From Tieghemiomyces parasiticus (Eukaryota > Kickxellomycota > Dimargaritomycetes > Dimargaritales > Dimargaritaceae), in assembly GCA_027575765.1 (NCBI GenBank), contig JANBPT010000631.1, forward strand, positions 1 through 27,783: a stretch of 27,783 nt of DNA, written 5' to 3'. Shown here one piece after another: positions 1 through 9,775 of this stretch. A program made the translations under genes and the position numbers. Position 1 is the first letter of the stretch, and each line of letters opens with the position of its first letter. Under the pieces are notes generated by a model that saw nothing but the letters and a program-made list of their open reading frames with translations, did no database searches and had not been told where the DNA came from.

Positions 1-1257
1 AACCCCTACAAAAACAACCAGTTCTCGAGGATGGCCCACCTCAGCGGTGCCGCCGACGGCCGCCCGTCTCACCCGAGCCTTAGCCGATCCGCCACCACCA
101 TCGGTGCCCCCGCCGGTATGAGCGGCGGATCTCACCACTCCATGGGACCGGCGCCGCACGGGGCCATGCGCAGCCTCACCATGGCCCGCCGGCCGTCCAA
201 CCCTAACGGCAGTCCGCCCCGGGGGAACGGCGCCCCCGGCCCAGGGTCTCCGCAGAACCTGACCCACCTGCCTAGTATGCGCCGGATCATGACGGACGTA
301 AACCGGAACGCACCCGAGATCCACAGTGCCCCCTTTGACCGTAGCTACCACCAACATTCGGCGGACCTCAACAACGCCGCCATGACTCTGCACTCTAACT
401 GGCAAGGTATGGGGGCGCCATCCGATACCAGTGGCGGGCCTCGGGTGCATCGGATGCTCTCCCACGACTCGGCCATGACTCCACCGCCCGGCCACTCATC
501 GCCGCAGCATCACCAACCCCACCGGTCGCCCAGCCTAGCCGCTCGAGGCCTCAACCGCGCCGGCAGCAACGGAGGAGGCGGGGGGTCCATGCGACGGCCC
601 AACCCCGACAACAATTACATGGGCGAGTCAGCCACTACCTCGCCGCTCGGCGTATCTACTGGCGGCCACTACAACAACGGTGCGAACGGACCACATTCGC
701 CGTTCGACGACGGATCTCTCAACGGCGGGCCGTATGAGCTGCCTGGTCGGCCCAAGCTGGCCATTCCGATGGGTAAGACCTCTGTCAAGGTGCACTACCG
801 TGACGACCTGCTCAAGTTGCTCGTGGACGCCCACATTACCTATGACGAGCTGGTAAGCAAACTGCAAGCCAAAGTCTCGGCACACCTTCGTAAAATCAGG
901 GGTAAAGCCAGCCCTTCAGCTGCTGCCGCGACCGGTGAGAACGAGTCGTCGTTTGACGGGGGGTCTGATCTCTACGGTGGGCAGGCGTCCAAGTACGGCC
1001 AATCGACCCCTCCCTCGTCCGTCGGATCGATCCAACCGTCCCCACCCGGCACGGCCGGCAGTGCCACCGCGCCGTCGTTGTCGTTGCAGCTGCAGCAGGT
1101 CGCCCAAGTACGCATCAAGTACCGTGACGAGGATGATGAGCTGGTACTTATGACTGACCAAGAGGACTTTGAAATGGCCAAAGGGTACATGGGCGGTGAT
1201 ATGAGCTGTCCCGAGACGAATGTGGTCGAGCGTTTGGAACTTTGGTGTATCGACTAA
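1..1257 (+). CDS. PB1-domain scaffold/regulatory protein, C-terminal part (5' end outside window)
   Basis: The frame is open from the first base, so only the last 418 residues are present and the true start lies upstream. Residues 1 to about 255 are low-complexity, rich in Ser, Pro, Gly, His and Asn, and probably disordered. A PB1 fold follows. Its first half begins near residue 259 with a Lys-bearing strand (KVHYRDD) and a helix reading ITYDELVSKLQ. The second half begins near residue 370 and carries the acidic OPCA motif (YRDEDDELVLMTDQEDFEMA). The protein ends in LELWCID. PB1 domains pair a basic face with an OPCA face and wire together polarity or NADPH-oxidase regulators (Bem1, Cdc24, NoxR/p67phox). 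Having both the Lys and the OPCA suggests it can use both faces. A low-complexity insertion of about 70 residues splits the domain. Which family it belongs to depends on the missing N-terminus. PB1 assignment is firm; NoxR-like or Bem1/Cdc24-like is inference. Confidence 0.8.
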   Translation, partial: NPYKNNQFSRMAHLSGAADGRPSHPSLSRSATTIGAPAGMSGGSHHSMGPAPHGAMRSLTMARRPSNPNGSPPRGNGAPGPGSPQNLTHLPSMRRIMTDVNRNAPEIHSAPFDRSYHQHSADLNNAAMTLHSNWQGMGAPSDTSGGPRVHRMLSHDSAMTPPPGHSSPQHHQPHRSPSLAARGLNRAGSNGGGGGSMRRPNPDNNYMGESATTSPLGVSTGGHYNNGANGPHSPFDDGSLNGGPYELPGRPKLAIPMGKTSVKVHYRDDLLKLLVDAHITYDELVSKLQAKVSAHLRKIRGKASPSAAAATGENESSFDGGSDLYGGQASKYGQSTPPSSVGSIQPSPPGTAGSATAPSLSLQLQQVAQVRIKYRDEDDELVLMTDQEDFEMAKGYMGGDMSCPETNVVERLELWCID

Positions 1258-2098
1258 CGCGATGTACGCTATCGGTTGGTTAACGACTCGTGCCATGATG
1301 ATGACTCCCCTACCTCTTATTTTTATCTTCGTTATACCTTACTACGTTACTACTCTCTGCTTTATTCGGCCGAGCACGAACTTTTTATGCGCATGCCAGC
1401 AAAGCATACTAATGAATCAATGCCTTACACGTAACACGGGCTGTTGCCTTCGCCAATGCTCTCAATTTAAGCGAAATAGACCACCAGTCGACAGATATGA
1501 GTACTCAATTTGGGAACCAGAGTAAGGTTGAACTGTCCGCGATCTGCTCGTGTCTAACCAGGTTGGGCGCAATACAGCTTCACACTTTTGTTTACCCTTT
1601 TCACATTGCAGCCCCAGCCGGCCCAGGCTCCGACCCCCCGTTCCCTTGTTGCCATTCCTTCCCCCCTCCCCTTTGTTGCGATACTCTGCTGCGGGAAGGA
1701 TGTACGTCTTCAGTACGCGCTCTAACTATTTGTGTGTCACCGCCGGCCTAACCGACCCAACCACCGCCCCAGCCCTCTTGTCAGGAACTGATTCCCCACC
1801 CTCCCCTCCCCATTCCGTCAGAAGCCGGAAATTCTGCCGCTCCTCCCAGTGCTATCGTCTTGGTACACCCGGGAAGGAGGTGGAGACCGAGGACAAAATT
1901 GTGCGGAATCCTCACTTGAATTCCACCAGTCTCTCCGTTCGCTACACTGCTTGTGGCCAACTTCGTTTCCCAGACCTGTTCGCTTCTTGACCTCGCCGCC
2001 TCCGCTTACCACACACACTTTTCGGCATTCTTGGTAGCTACCGCCACTATCCTTCTCCTATACCGCTCCTCACGCATCCCGTCGATTCACCCAACGGC
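1258..2098. other. Intergenic: 3' end of PB1 gene and CT-rich leader/promoter of acyltransferase gene
   Basis: No convincing gene is present. No AATAAA lies just after the PB1 gene stop. From about 1600 the strand is strongly pyrimidine-rich. From about 1702 to the acyltransferase start at 2099 I find no ATG, as expected for a 5' leader. Short open frames here have no recognisable domain. Confidence 0.6.
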
Positions 2099-4198
2099 AT
2101 GGAGAAGTATTCCAACTGGCGCGTAAGTAATTCAAGCACCGCTACGTGGGATGGGCCGCCCCATGGGTATTGGGTTTCAAGTGGGGGACCACTCTGCCTC
2201 CCTTTTCCCTCCCCTTAGCAGCGGTACTGTCAGGCTAAGCTTACGGTCCGAACTAGCCGAGCTTTGGCCTAGGCTGTAAAGTGTCAAGGCTTCATAACCG
2301 CGATCTATTGCCGTTGGGATGGGTAAGCCTCTGCAAGCCCTAACCTTTCCCTCTTTCCGCCTCCCTCACTTCTCGGCCACCAATTCCCGCAATATATCCA
2401 GGATGCTGGCACGGGTATCCAACCCTTCCTGCCTCCAGCGCCCATCAAGGTCGACCTGCGTTTTGGCGCACTGGTATTAGCGCTCATCCAGAGCTACATC
2501 CTGGGACCGTTCTTGGCACTGGTCCGCTCCCTTCTCCTGCTACCTGTGGCATTGCTCGCTTTGCTTCTGATCGGCTTGAAGCAGCTGGTAAGTCCCCTAC
2601 CCGCTCCTGGAGGTGGTAACCTCCATCAGCCCATGTAATTTTTCTTTATCTATATTTCCGATTTTTTCATGAGCGTTGACATCCCCCCGAGTTGATGCAA
2701 GGCAGACGCACAGAGTCCTAACCGAAAAACTATTTTATAATGGTACTGCACCTATACTCCCTTATGCCTATGTTTCCCAGCTGGTCGTCAAATTTTTCCA
2801 GCGAGCCTTCCACACGACCATTGTCGGCCCTCTCGTCCGACTGATCCTCCTCCTATTGGGGTTCCACTTTATCCACCACGAGATCGTTTCCCTCAAGAAG
2901 GGCCGGCGGGATGCTAATACTACGGCCTCGGGCAAACGAACCGCGCCCGTGACATCTCCCCAGGCCGGCGACCTGCTCGTCACCAACCATGCCTCCTACA
3001 TCGACATCTTTTATCTCTACGCCCACTATGATCCAGTGTTTGTTCAGATGGACGCGACTGTCACTGATCCCCGGCGATTCCGGCGTATCAGTGTCGGTCA
3101 GGCCCTCCAAACCTGTGGAGAGTGTCCGATGGGGTTTGCCCGCGGGCAGAAGCAAGGAACGAAGGAGGATGAGGGCACGTTGCAGACGCTGCCCATGCTT
3201 ACCCGAAACGCGCGTGCCCACCGCGAGGGTCCAGTTGTGGTGTTCCTGGAGGGGACCACGTCTAACGGGCGGGCGCTCCTCAAACCTCTCGAAGTGTTTC
3301 GGAACCAGGAAGATGTCGACCCCGAGTCTAGGTTGTTCCCCTTGCTCTTTAAGTAAGTTGATGGACAGCGTTGGCTTTGGTGGTGTTAATCTGAAGTGGC
3401 GAGGAAAGAAAAGAGCCAAAAATAGATATATATTAATCACACTGACAACCGCCAGAGTCAAGCCCAACTGGGAGCTCCGAAGCACAGACCGATCCTAACT
3501 CCACACTCGACTCCCCCCTTCCTCTTCACCTTCCGATCTTGCGTCCACAATTACCCTTCATGGTCCGACTGTCCTACCACGTTTTCAGGTACAATGTGAA
3601 CTACCCGTCCCCTGTCTTCCCCACCGGCAACCAGTACCTCCACGCCCTGCGGACCTGTTCAAAGGTAAGTCCATGATTCAAACTTGTCGGCCGATGGTCA
3701 GACGACCTTGACAATGACCTCCTATATTCATCAATCGAACAGATGAACCGAGTGGCGCTGCTTCCTCTTACTCCGGAGGGGTGATGTATCGCCCTAGCCT
3801 TTGTTTGGTACCGATTCTGCACCTCATAATCCCGTCAACGTCGACCTGCCTTTTAGGTCAGCGGCATTAACACGCCCACCTGGTTTCCATCCCCTTTACT
3901 CGTCTTTTACTTCTCACCTTCCTTTTACCTTTACGATTGGGGGGGGGACGCGGACTCCTCCACACGCCTGCAGTTTGACAATGTCTTGCAAGTCAAAGAA
4001 CTCAGCCAAGGCGAGGTGCCTAGCCTTAGCGAGCTGCATCTGCCCTCGGCGAATGCCAAAACATACCGGCCCCAGGAAGATGCCGATTTCAACGGGCAGC
4101 TGGCCCAGATTCTGGCCAACATGGGCCGCTTGCGGACTACGAAGCAAGGAATCATGGAAAAGAAGACCTTCCTGGAGTTTTACCATCGCCAAAAGTAG
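2099..4198 (+). CDS. LOA1: Loa1/Vps66-type lysophospholipid acyltransferase (PlsC family), six exons
   Basis: Proposed exons are 2099-2122, 2402-2587, 2781-3352, 3589-3664, 3743-3780 and 3862-4198, about 410 residues in frame. The 24-base first exon encodes MEKYSNWR, and exon 2 continues DAGTGIQPFLPP. This N-terminus is characteristic of yeast Loa1 and its relatives. Exon 2 and early exon 3 encode long hydrophobic segments that would anchor it in ER or lipid-droplet membrane. Exon 3 carries the catalytic acyltransferase box NHASYID (H-x4-D) and the EGTTSNG box that binds the phosphate. The end (GRLRTTKQGIMEKKTFLEFY) matches the family tail. Loa1 transfers oleoyl-CoA to lysophosphatidic acid and affects triacylglycerol and lipid droplets; the substrate here is inferred. 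Introns 1 to 4 have GTAAG donors. The last junction (donor GTGATG at 3781, acceptor at 3861) is chosen to keep frame and is uncertain. The pyrimidine-rich stretch 3885-3973 could be intron, but its CAG at 3973 does not match the phase. Confidence 0.85.
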
Positions 4199-6491
4199 GC
4201 CCGTGACATGCGAGTTTAAGCCACAAAGAGAAGGAAAGAGTGGGGTTAACATGGGCCGAGTTATTCATAAAGTACAATTGTTCATATTGATGGCTATGTG
4301 CTTGTTCACCTGGTTTGTGATAATGATTGGGTAGAAGGCATGTAGGGCAGGGGGGGGGTGGTATGAGGAGTGATGTCAGTGAGAGGGGACTGCGTTGACG
4401 GGAATATCAACTGGAAACTGTTGCACATAGCTTCGTTACACCATATATAGTGTATGGTTAACTCCTTTGATAATGTCTGGATAGAATGTCGGCCCCGTGC
4501 GAAGGAGACCAGTTGTAAAATTTTTGGGCCCTGAAATGCGACCCCATACGATTAGAGACAGGCTTTGGATTACGAGCTCACTGTCGAATAGACGGAGGCA
4601 GCTTATATTTTTTTATTAGAGAGTGGCCACGCCATCTACTCGAAAGGGATTCCTTCCTATATCACCCCCTTCGACAATATTGGTTAATCCTATCGGTGCC
4701 GCCAAAAAAATAATCAATCTAACTGCTTAGATTGTCGGATTTGAATTATGGAAGGTTGTAAAGCATGAGCTGAAAAAAAAGGTAGCCCAATTGGAGAACA
4801 CGAAGCCTGCCCACTCGGCTTCTCGCCAATCCAACACGTTGGATATTTTGAATGGTACTAAACCAAGATGTAGGAGGGGTGAATTGGTCGAGTTGGCGGC
4901 AGTGTTTCGTAGGTTAGTCCAATCTTCGCAGCAGTCCCCTAGGAGGAGGGACGAAATTCAACCGTACCATAGGTGGCCCATGAACAGGGTTAGGTGGAGG
5001 ACTGCCTTTCCTCCTTTTTTCGTCCCCTCCCCTACCCACCCTCCATCACAAGCAGACAGATGAGCAGATACCAAGGATAAATCGCAAATATGAGGCAGAG
5101 TGACCTTCGACCACGGACACAATTGATTGCTCATAGCCAGCGGATCTTACCTTCACCCTTTGTCTACCAGCCTAATTGACCCGTCCCAGATTAGCAAGCC
5201 TACTTTGTACAAGCTGGGCTTCACTGTCCGCACGAATGGCAGGTAGACAAGAGGGGGCGCCTAAACGGTTGATCAGAGGGTATATTCTTTCTCCACTCTG
5301 CACACCGAGCGCACACATACACACGCTAAAATACAACCACGGTGTTGTGCTACGTTGTGAAGGCCGTAGTACCCCCCCCTTTCTCTCTCCCCCCCACCTT
5401 TCTATCTTTGCTACTTCGCCTACCTGCATTCCGGCCTTGGCAGTTTGTCATCGCAAGTCCCCAGGCCAGATCATTAGTTTAGAGTCTACAGAAGGTGTGA
5501 CAGGGAGGAGAGAAGCCCACCCGGAGTAGAGACACATGCCATCCTTCAACCAACCCCCCTCCCCGCCATTTCCCCTTGCGCATAGCGTGGGACATTCGGA
5601 ATAATTCGACCAGGGGAAGAGGTGCAGCTAATATGGCACGGGTGGCCTAGTTACTGGCAAACCTTGGGTATAATAGGCATCTACCCTATCCAGTCTCTTT
5701 CTCTCTATAAATCCGGCGTTGCACTCTGTACAGGGCTACGTATTCACCATTTGGAGACCGAGGACGAGTCGTTAATAGATTGGCGATCGCCTAATCGACT
5801 CTTCCCTTCACTTCACCCTCCGAAATATTCATCTCATCGCTCAGGATTGGCAAGCCTAGCAAGGAGATGGGGGGGGAGTGGGTGGACCAGACGCTAGTGC
5901 CATTGATCAGCGGCCCATCTCTCGCCCTATCCAGTCATATCTACGCTATACTGCCTCTAAAGTTTTGTCTCCAACCCCCCCCCCATCCTCCCCTCCTCCC
6001 CCTTTTGTTCTCTTCAAAAATCATCCGCCTCCTCCGCCGCCTCGCGTTCATTCCATAGTTCTCAATGGAATAGTGTAGGTTCCTTCGGCCTGGGCCCTCT
6101 GTGGGGGGTATAAATATTCAACCTCCGCCAGCCACCACCTATCTGGCACACCTATCTTCACCCTTTACCAAGCCAGCCTCCCCTTGCAGCTTCCAAATTC
6201 GACCCTTCCCTCTGCGCTAATCTGCTGCTTCGTCCGGCTTGGTTCTTAACTTATTTCCACTTTTCCCTCAGGCCGGAGTGCTTCTCGCTAGTGTACATAA
6301 TCTATCCACCCCTGGGATTTCCTTCGACGACAGTCACTCATAATTTATACAGCGATTGTATTAGACACCACTGATTGATTTGACGGAAACCGGTGCGTTT
6401 GGATGCCGAGTCATAGCACAGGACCGCGCTTGCTATATATCCCGACGCTTCCCCCTTTTCTCCCATCCCAAACTCTGGTTCTATATTCTTA
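4199..6491. other. 2.3 kb intergenic region, no supported gene; protease promoter at the right end
   Basis: I see no domain-bearing ORF here. Open frames at 4791-5063, 5176-5529 and 5622-5897 have random-looking, arginine- and proline-rich translations. Homopolymer runs (G, C, A) are frequent. CT-rich tracts at 5370-5400 and 5970-6010 and a TATA-like element near 6108 indicate that the right half is upstream regulatory sequence for the protease. Confidence 0.55.
6108..6115 (+). promoter_or_regulatory. TATA-like element upstream of aspartic protease
   Basis: The element reads GTATAAAT and follows a G-run about 380 bases before the protease ATG. Spacing implies a leader of roughly 350 bases, which would include the upstream ORF at 6403. 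A second TATA-like string (CTATATAT) near 6432 would give a short leader lacking that ORF. Neither is verified. Confidence 0.4.
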
Positions 6492-6492
6492 A
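6403..6492 (+). promoter_or_regulatory. Upstream ORF overlapping the protease start codon (TAATG)
   Basis: An ATG at 6403 opens a 29-codon frame that ends with TAA at 6490-6492. The last A of that stop is the A of the protease ATG. Such a junction permits termination followed by reinitiation. The ORF matters only if transcription starts upstream of 6403, for example from the TATA-like element at 6108. The peptide has no recognisable domain. Confidence 0.4.
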
Positions 6493-7781
6493 TGACCGCC
6501 TTAGCTCTGCGCCCGGCGACCCTGTTCGCCTTCATCGCCGTCGCCTGGCTGGCCGGTACCGCTACGGGTCAACCGACGGTACCGCCGCCGCCTACCCATC
6601 TAGCCACTCGTGGCCTGCCGGCCGGTACGCGGGTCCCACTGTTCAAGCGGTCAACGGCCTCTAAAGATTTCCGCCGGACACAAGCACACAGCCTCAGCCG
6701 CCAGGCCCGCGTCGCCCTGACACGGCGAGACGTGAAAACTTCGGGTCAGGACCGTTTCCGGGTCACTGACGGTTTATCGCGGAGCTCCCGCCTGGCACTC
6801 ATCGACTACCACGGGGATACCGAGTACTACGGCATCATCAGCCTGGGTACCCCGGCCCAAAGCTTCCGGGTCAACTTTGACACCGGGTCATCCGACCTCT
6901 GGGTTCCTGGCATGATGTGCACTTCCCCGGTGTGCACCCAGCGCCGGCAGTTCGATAGTGACGCGTCTTCTACTTTCCAGGAGGATGGTCGGCCATTTGA
7001 AATCAGGTACAGTGATGGAGCGGGCGCCACCGGCGTGTTGGTCACCGACACCCTTACCATCGGTGGACTCCGCATTGCCAATCAGACCTTCGCCGTAACG
7101 CTCACCGAGTCCGAAGACATCGGGTACGATGAGTACGACGGCATGTTCGGCCTGGCCTTCCCCGACCTGTCCGCCATTGAGGGACTCCGCACCCCGCTCG
7201 ACAACATAATAGACCAGAATCTGGTCGACCAACCCGTCGTCTCGTTCAGCCTCCCACGTAAACGCACCAACGACGGATCAGGCGGCCACATTGAGTTTGG
7301 CCGTATCGACTCGACCGCCTACGTAGGCGAACTGACCTACATACCGCTCACCCGGGCCTACTACTGGGAACTGGGTGTGGAGAACATTTACGTGGATGGT
7401 TACTCCCTGGGTACCGCCGGTCAAGCCATGATGGATACCGGGACCACCCTCATCGTCGTCCCGCCCTACGTCGCCGACCTCATCCACGACCGCTTCCCGC
7501 TCGCCCTCAAATACCCGGACGACAACGCCTGGATTGTGCCCTGTCGCATGGCCGATATTGATGCCATCCTGGAATTCCAGCTGGCCGGAAAGCGATACGC
7601 CGTGCCGTACGCTGACCTCGTGTACGCCACCCTCCCCGCCGACCCCGAGTTTTGCTACTCGGCCATCAGCGAGGGAGATGACGATGAGCTGTGGATCATC
7701 GGGGATACGTTCATTAAGAATTACTATATGGTGTTTGACTACGGTAGTAAGGCCATTGGCCTGGCCCCACTCAAACTCTAA
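6492..7781 (+). CDS. Secreted pepsin-like aspartic protease (family A1)
   Basis: This is a 429-residue intronless endopeptidase precursor. Residues 1 to about 26 form a signal peptide (a hydrophobic run ending AGTATG). A propeptide follows, with basic pairs at 52-53 and 78-79 where a Kex2-like protease could cut. The mature enzyme probably begins just before EYYGIISLGTP (residue 111 on). Catalytic Asp130 sits in FDTGSSDLW and Asp315 in MDTGTTL, 185 residues apart as usual. Tyr173 (RYSDG) is the flap tyrosine. Cys143/Cys148 and Cys351/Cys388 fit the two conserved disulfides. N197 is a glycosylation sequon. The end (IIGDTFIKNYYMVFDYGSKAIGLAPL) is the normal A1 C-terminus, so no GPI tail is present and the enzyme should be secreted or vacuolar. 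The stop codon overlaps an AATAAA signal. Complete and apparently functional. Confidence 0.95.
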   Translation: MTALALRPATLFAFIAVAWLAGTATGQPTVPPPPTHLATRGLPAGTRVPLFKRSTASKDFRRTQAHSLSRQARVALTRRDVKTSGQDRFRVTDGLSRSSRLALIDYHGDTEYYGIISLGTPAQSFRVNFDTGSSDLWVPGMMCTSPVCTQRRQFDSDASSTFQEDGRPFEIRYSDGAGATGVLVTDTLTIGGLRIANQTFAVTLTESEDIGYDEYDGMFGLAFPDLSAIEGLRTPLDNIIDQNLVDQPVVSFSLPRKRTNDGSGGHIEFGRIDSTAYVGELTYIPLTRAYYWELGVENIYVDGYSLGTAGQAMMDTGTTLIVVPPYVADLIHDRFPLALKYPDDNAWIVPCRMADIDAILEFQLAGKRYAVPYADLVYATLPADPEFCYSAISEGDDDELWIIGDTFIKNYYMVFDYGSKAIGLAPLKL

Positions 7782-7785
7782 TAAA
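7780..7785 (+). terminator. AATAAA polyadenylation signal overlapping protease stop
   Basis: The sequence TAATAAAG places AATAAA over the last two bases of the TAA stop (7779-7781). If used, the 3' UTR would be only some 15 to 30 bases. No other canonical signal lies close downstream. Confidence 0.5.
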
Positions 7786-8647
7786 GCAATCCGGATACCT
7801 GTCGCAGGACCTGCTTCACCTATACCATTGGGCTGTAACCAAAGATGGCGAGTGGGCAAAGGATTCAAGGCAGAGGCAGTATTAGGCATTACAGAGAATA
7901 GGGACGTTTATTAGTTGTGGAGACAACGAGCCGCAGAGGAGGCCCACCGCTTAACCCTTAAGTATAGAATGGATGCGATAACGTGATGTTGGTTCCTCCA
8001 ACCTGGGAGGGAGGTCTCGTTGGCGGCGTTGGAGGATCGGCGTTCTTGGTTCGCCTTTCCACCGTTGGTAGGAAATCCTGAACTGGTTTCCGTTAATGCC
8101 AAGTCACCTCAAGGCCTTCCTTCCGGTTACAGGGCATCCTGTCAGCCCTATAATCACCCAGTTTATCGTGCTTTCGGTAATTAATTATTTCATGCACGCT
8201 GGTCGTTTTTAAATCGAATCTTGCGGGACTAGAGATTCCAACGGCTGTCAGCCCCCTTTTCCAGGTCTGGGAAGCAATAGCAGCGTCAGGCACCGTCTTT
8301 TCTGAGAGGTACTGACGTGATGAGCGTGAATGCTGACGACTTACTTGTTCTTACATATTGTGTCACCAAGAGAAGGCGGGGAAGGGGAGAGATTTCATTT
8401 ACAAAACCACCCCCGCTGTGTCGCGTGGCACGCAGGGATGCAACATGGCGTGATCTCGCTACTGCAATAACCCAAGCACTCGATGTCACACAAGATCCCA
8501 CAGCCTGGGCGCCAGCCGAGCTCTGTAGGGGGTTCTCTTTACTATAGGCCTTGCCCGCTAGCCGACTGATGTGTCTCTGTGGGCGACAGGGATCTAGAAG
8601 TCCCCCCTCCCCGATGCTTAGCCATCACGTGGTGATAATCGAGGTCC

Positions 8648-9188
8648 ATTGGGAGGGCCTGGCAGCTCCGGATTCACCCACCCGCACGATATCACCGCCC
8701 CACCCTGTCTGGCACAGACGCAGGGTCAATGTCAATTCGCTCGGCAACTAGTCCCCTCTACTGACCAAGCGGCTCCGGTCTCACCCCTTCATGGTAATTT
8801 TTTTGCTAGCCATGTCAAGGTGGAAAAGGAACAAAGGTCGTAATATCAGATCTATACGCATAAACTGCCATTGGCCAACACACACCAGACTTGCCTATCG
8901 GCTCAGCTCGCGCTCCTTGTACTCTCTGGCCTCGCCGCAATGCTGGGGAGAGGGGTATTCTTTGGGGAACAACAACTAGTACCACCGCCAGCACCGCTTT
9001 TGACGCCATCCTCCCCGTATCACCGGCTTGGAAGGAAGTGCCTTGCGCGTCCCCATTGGTGCCCACTTTCATTGGCTGACACTAGCTCTCGACTCGGCTC
9101 CACCCTCCGTTTGGCCCAGGCTGAAGCATACGTGCCCAGTATTTACAAGTAGCCTCTTCGCCTACATTAGCCATCCCCGCTCCATTGG
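8648..9188 (+). promoter_or_regulatory. Cluster of inverted CCAAT boxes (ATTGG x5)
   Basis: ATTGG occurs at 8648-8652, 8870-8874, 9055-9059, 9071-9075 and 9184-9188, all in the same orientation and 100 to 640 bases upstream of the TATA box. CCAAT boxes bind the fungal HAP/NF-Y complex. About one hit per 540 bases would be expected by chance on both strands together, so the cluster is suggestive only. Confidence 0.4.
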
Positions 9189-9287
9189 CGGCCCCGTTTT
9201 CCCCACGGTCTTTATCCCCTCCCCCACTTCCCCCTCGCCTGCGCCGCACCGATATCTGCAAGTGGCTCCATAATCAACGGCTCAGGC

Positions 9288-9295
9288 TATAAAAG
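9288..9295 (+). promoter_or_regulatory. TATA box of CHO2
   Basis: A full TATAAAAG lies 488 bases upstream of the CHO2 start codon and is followed by an ATG-free CT-rich stretch, which fits transcription starting near 9320. Confidence 0.5.
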
Positions 9296-9775
9296 TCGTT
9301 ACAGCCGGCGCCCCAGCATTGTCAACCTTTGCACTCATCATAATCCCCTGTGCTGTCCCTGCGCCCTACACCAGCCCACCCCGTAGCTCCGCTTGTACCG
9401 TCGCTGTGCGTATAGCCCTGTCTACCATCTTTCCTCGCCGGCCCACCTCGCTATTCCTGCCGGGCCTTGCCACGCGGTTCCGTCTTGAGCTTGGTCAGTC
9501 TCTACCCTCATTGCTACCGTCGTCTTGTCCAAGGCTCATTCGGCTGGGCTCGATTCACCCACCCACCTGCCCCTGGTTTTTCCTGCTCCGCTCGGACCCG
9601 CCTGGTTTGTGACTTGTGGTAATACCAGCCACACTTTTGCTGCCCGGGTCTCCCCACCTATTATAGCGGCATTCCGTCTTAACCCCTCCCTCAGCCCATC
9701 ACTGGTCTCATTGGCAACCTTACCTCTTTTTTATATATTTAGCATTCTGCCTCCGACGACACCTCGACCTTCCTT

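Larger units (their letters stand above)
7782..9775. other. 2 kb intergenic region: CHO2 promoter and long leader, no supported gene
   Basis: Open frames here (for example 8317-8547, 8871-9152, 9319-9612) show no domains or consistent codon bias. The right half holds five ATTGG motifs in the same orientation (8648, 8870, 9055, 9071, 9184) and a TATAAAAG at 9288. The stretch from 9296 to 9775 contains no ATG. I read 8640-9300 as promoter and 9300-9775 as the CHO2 5' leader. Confidence 0.6.

Noticed and set aside
902..1108. Possible intron inside the PB1 region
   Set aside because: The pyrimidine-preceded acceptors (1089, 1095, 1098) break the frame, and the only frame-keeping one (AAG at 1108) lacks a pyrimidine tract. 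Low-complexity coding is more likely, though cDNA would decide.
2853..3485. 210-codon minus-strand open frame
   Set aside because: It is antisense to the acyltransferase exon with the HxxxxD and EGT motifs, and no domain is seen in it.
5204..5224. Similarity to a Gateway attB2 site (CTTTGTACAA then GCTGGGCT)
   Set aside because: Four central bases of the cloning site are missing and nothing vector-like surrounds it, so it is taken as chance.
5176..5529. 117-codon open frame in the 2.3 kb gap
   Set aside because: The frame has no ATG context, no domain and a low-complexity Arg/Ser/Pro translation. Homopolymer runs cross it.
7278..7889. 203-codon minus-strand open frame
   Set aside because: It lies antisense to the aspartic protease, whose motifs are intact. 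GC-rich codons create the shadow.
8317..8547. 76-codon open frame starting MMSVNADDLL
   Set aside because: It is short, has no recognisable domain and lies in a region that looks like promoter for CHO2.
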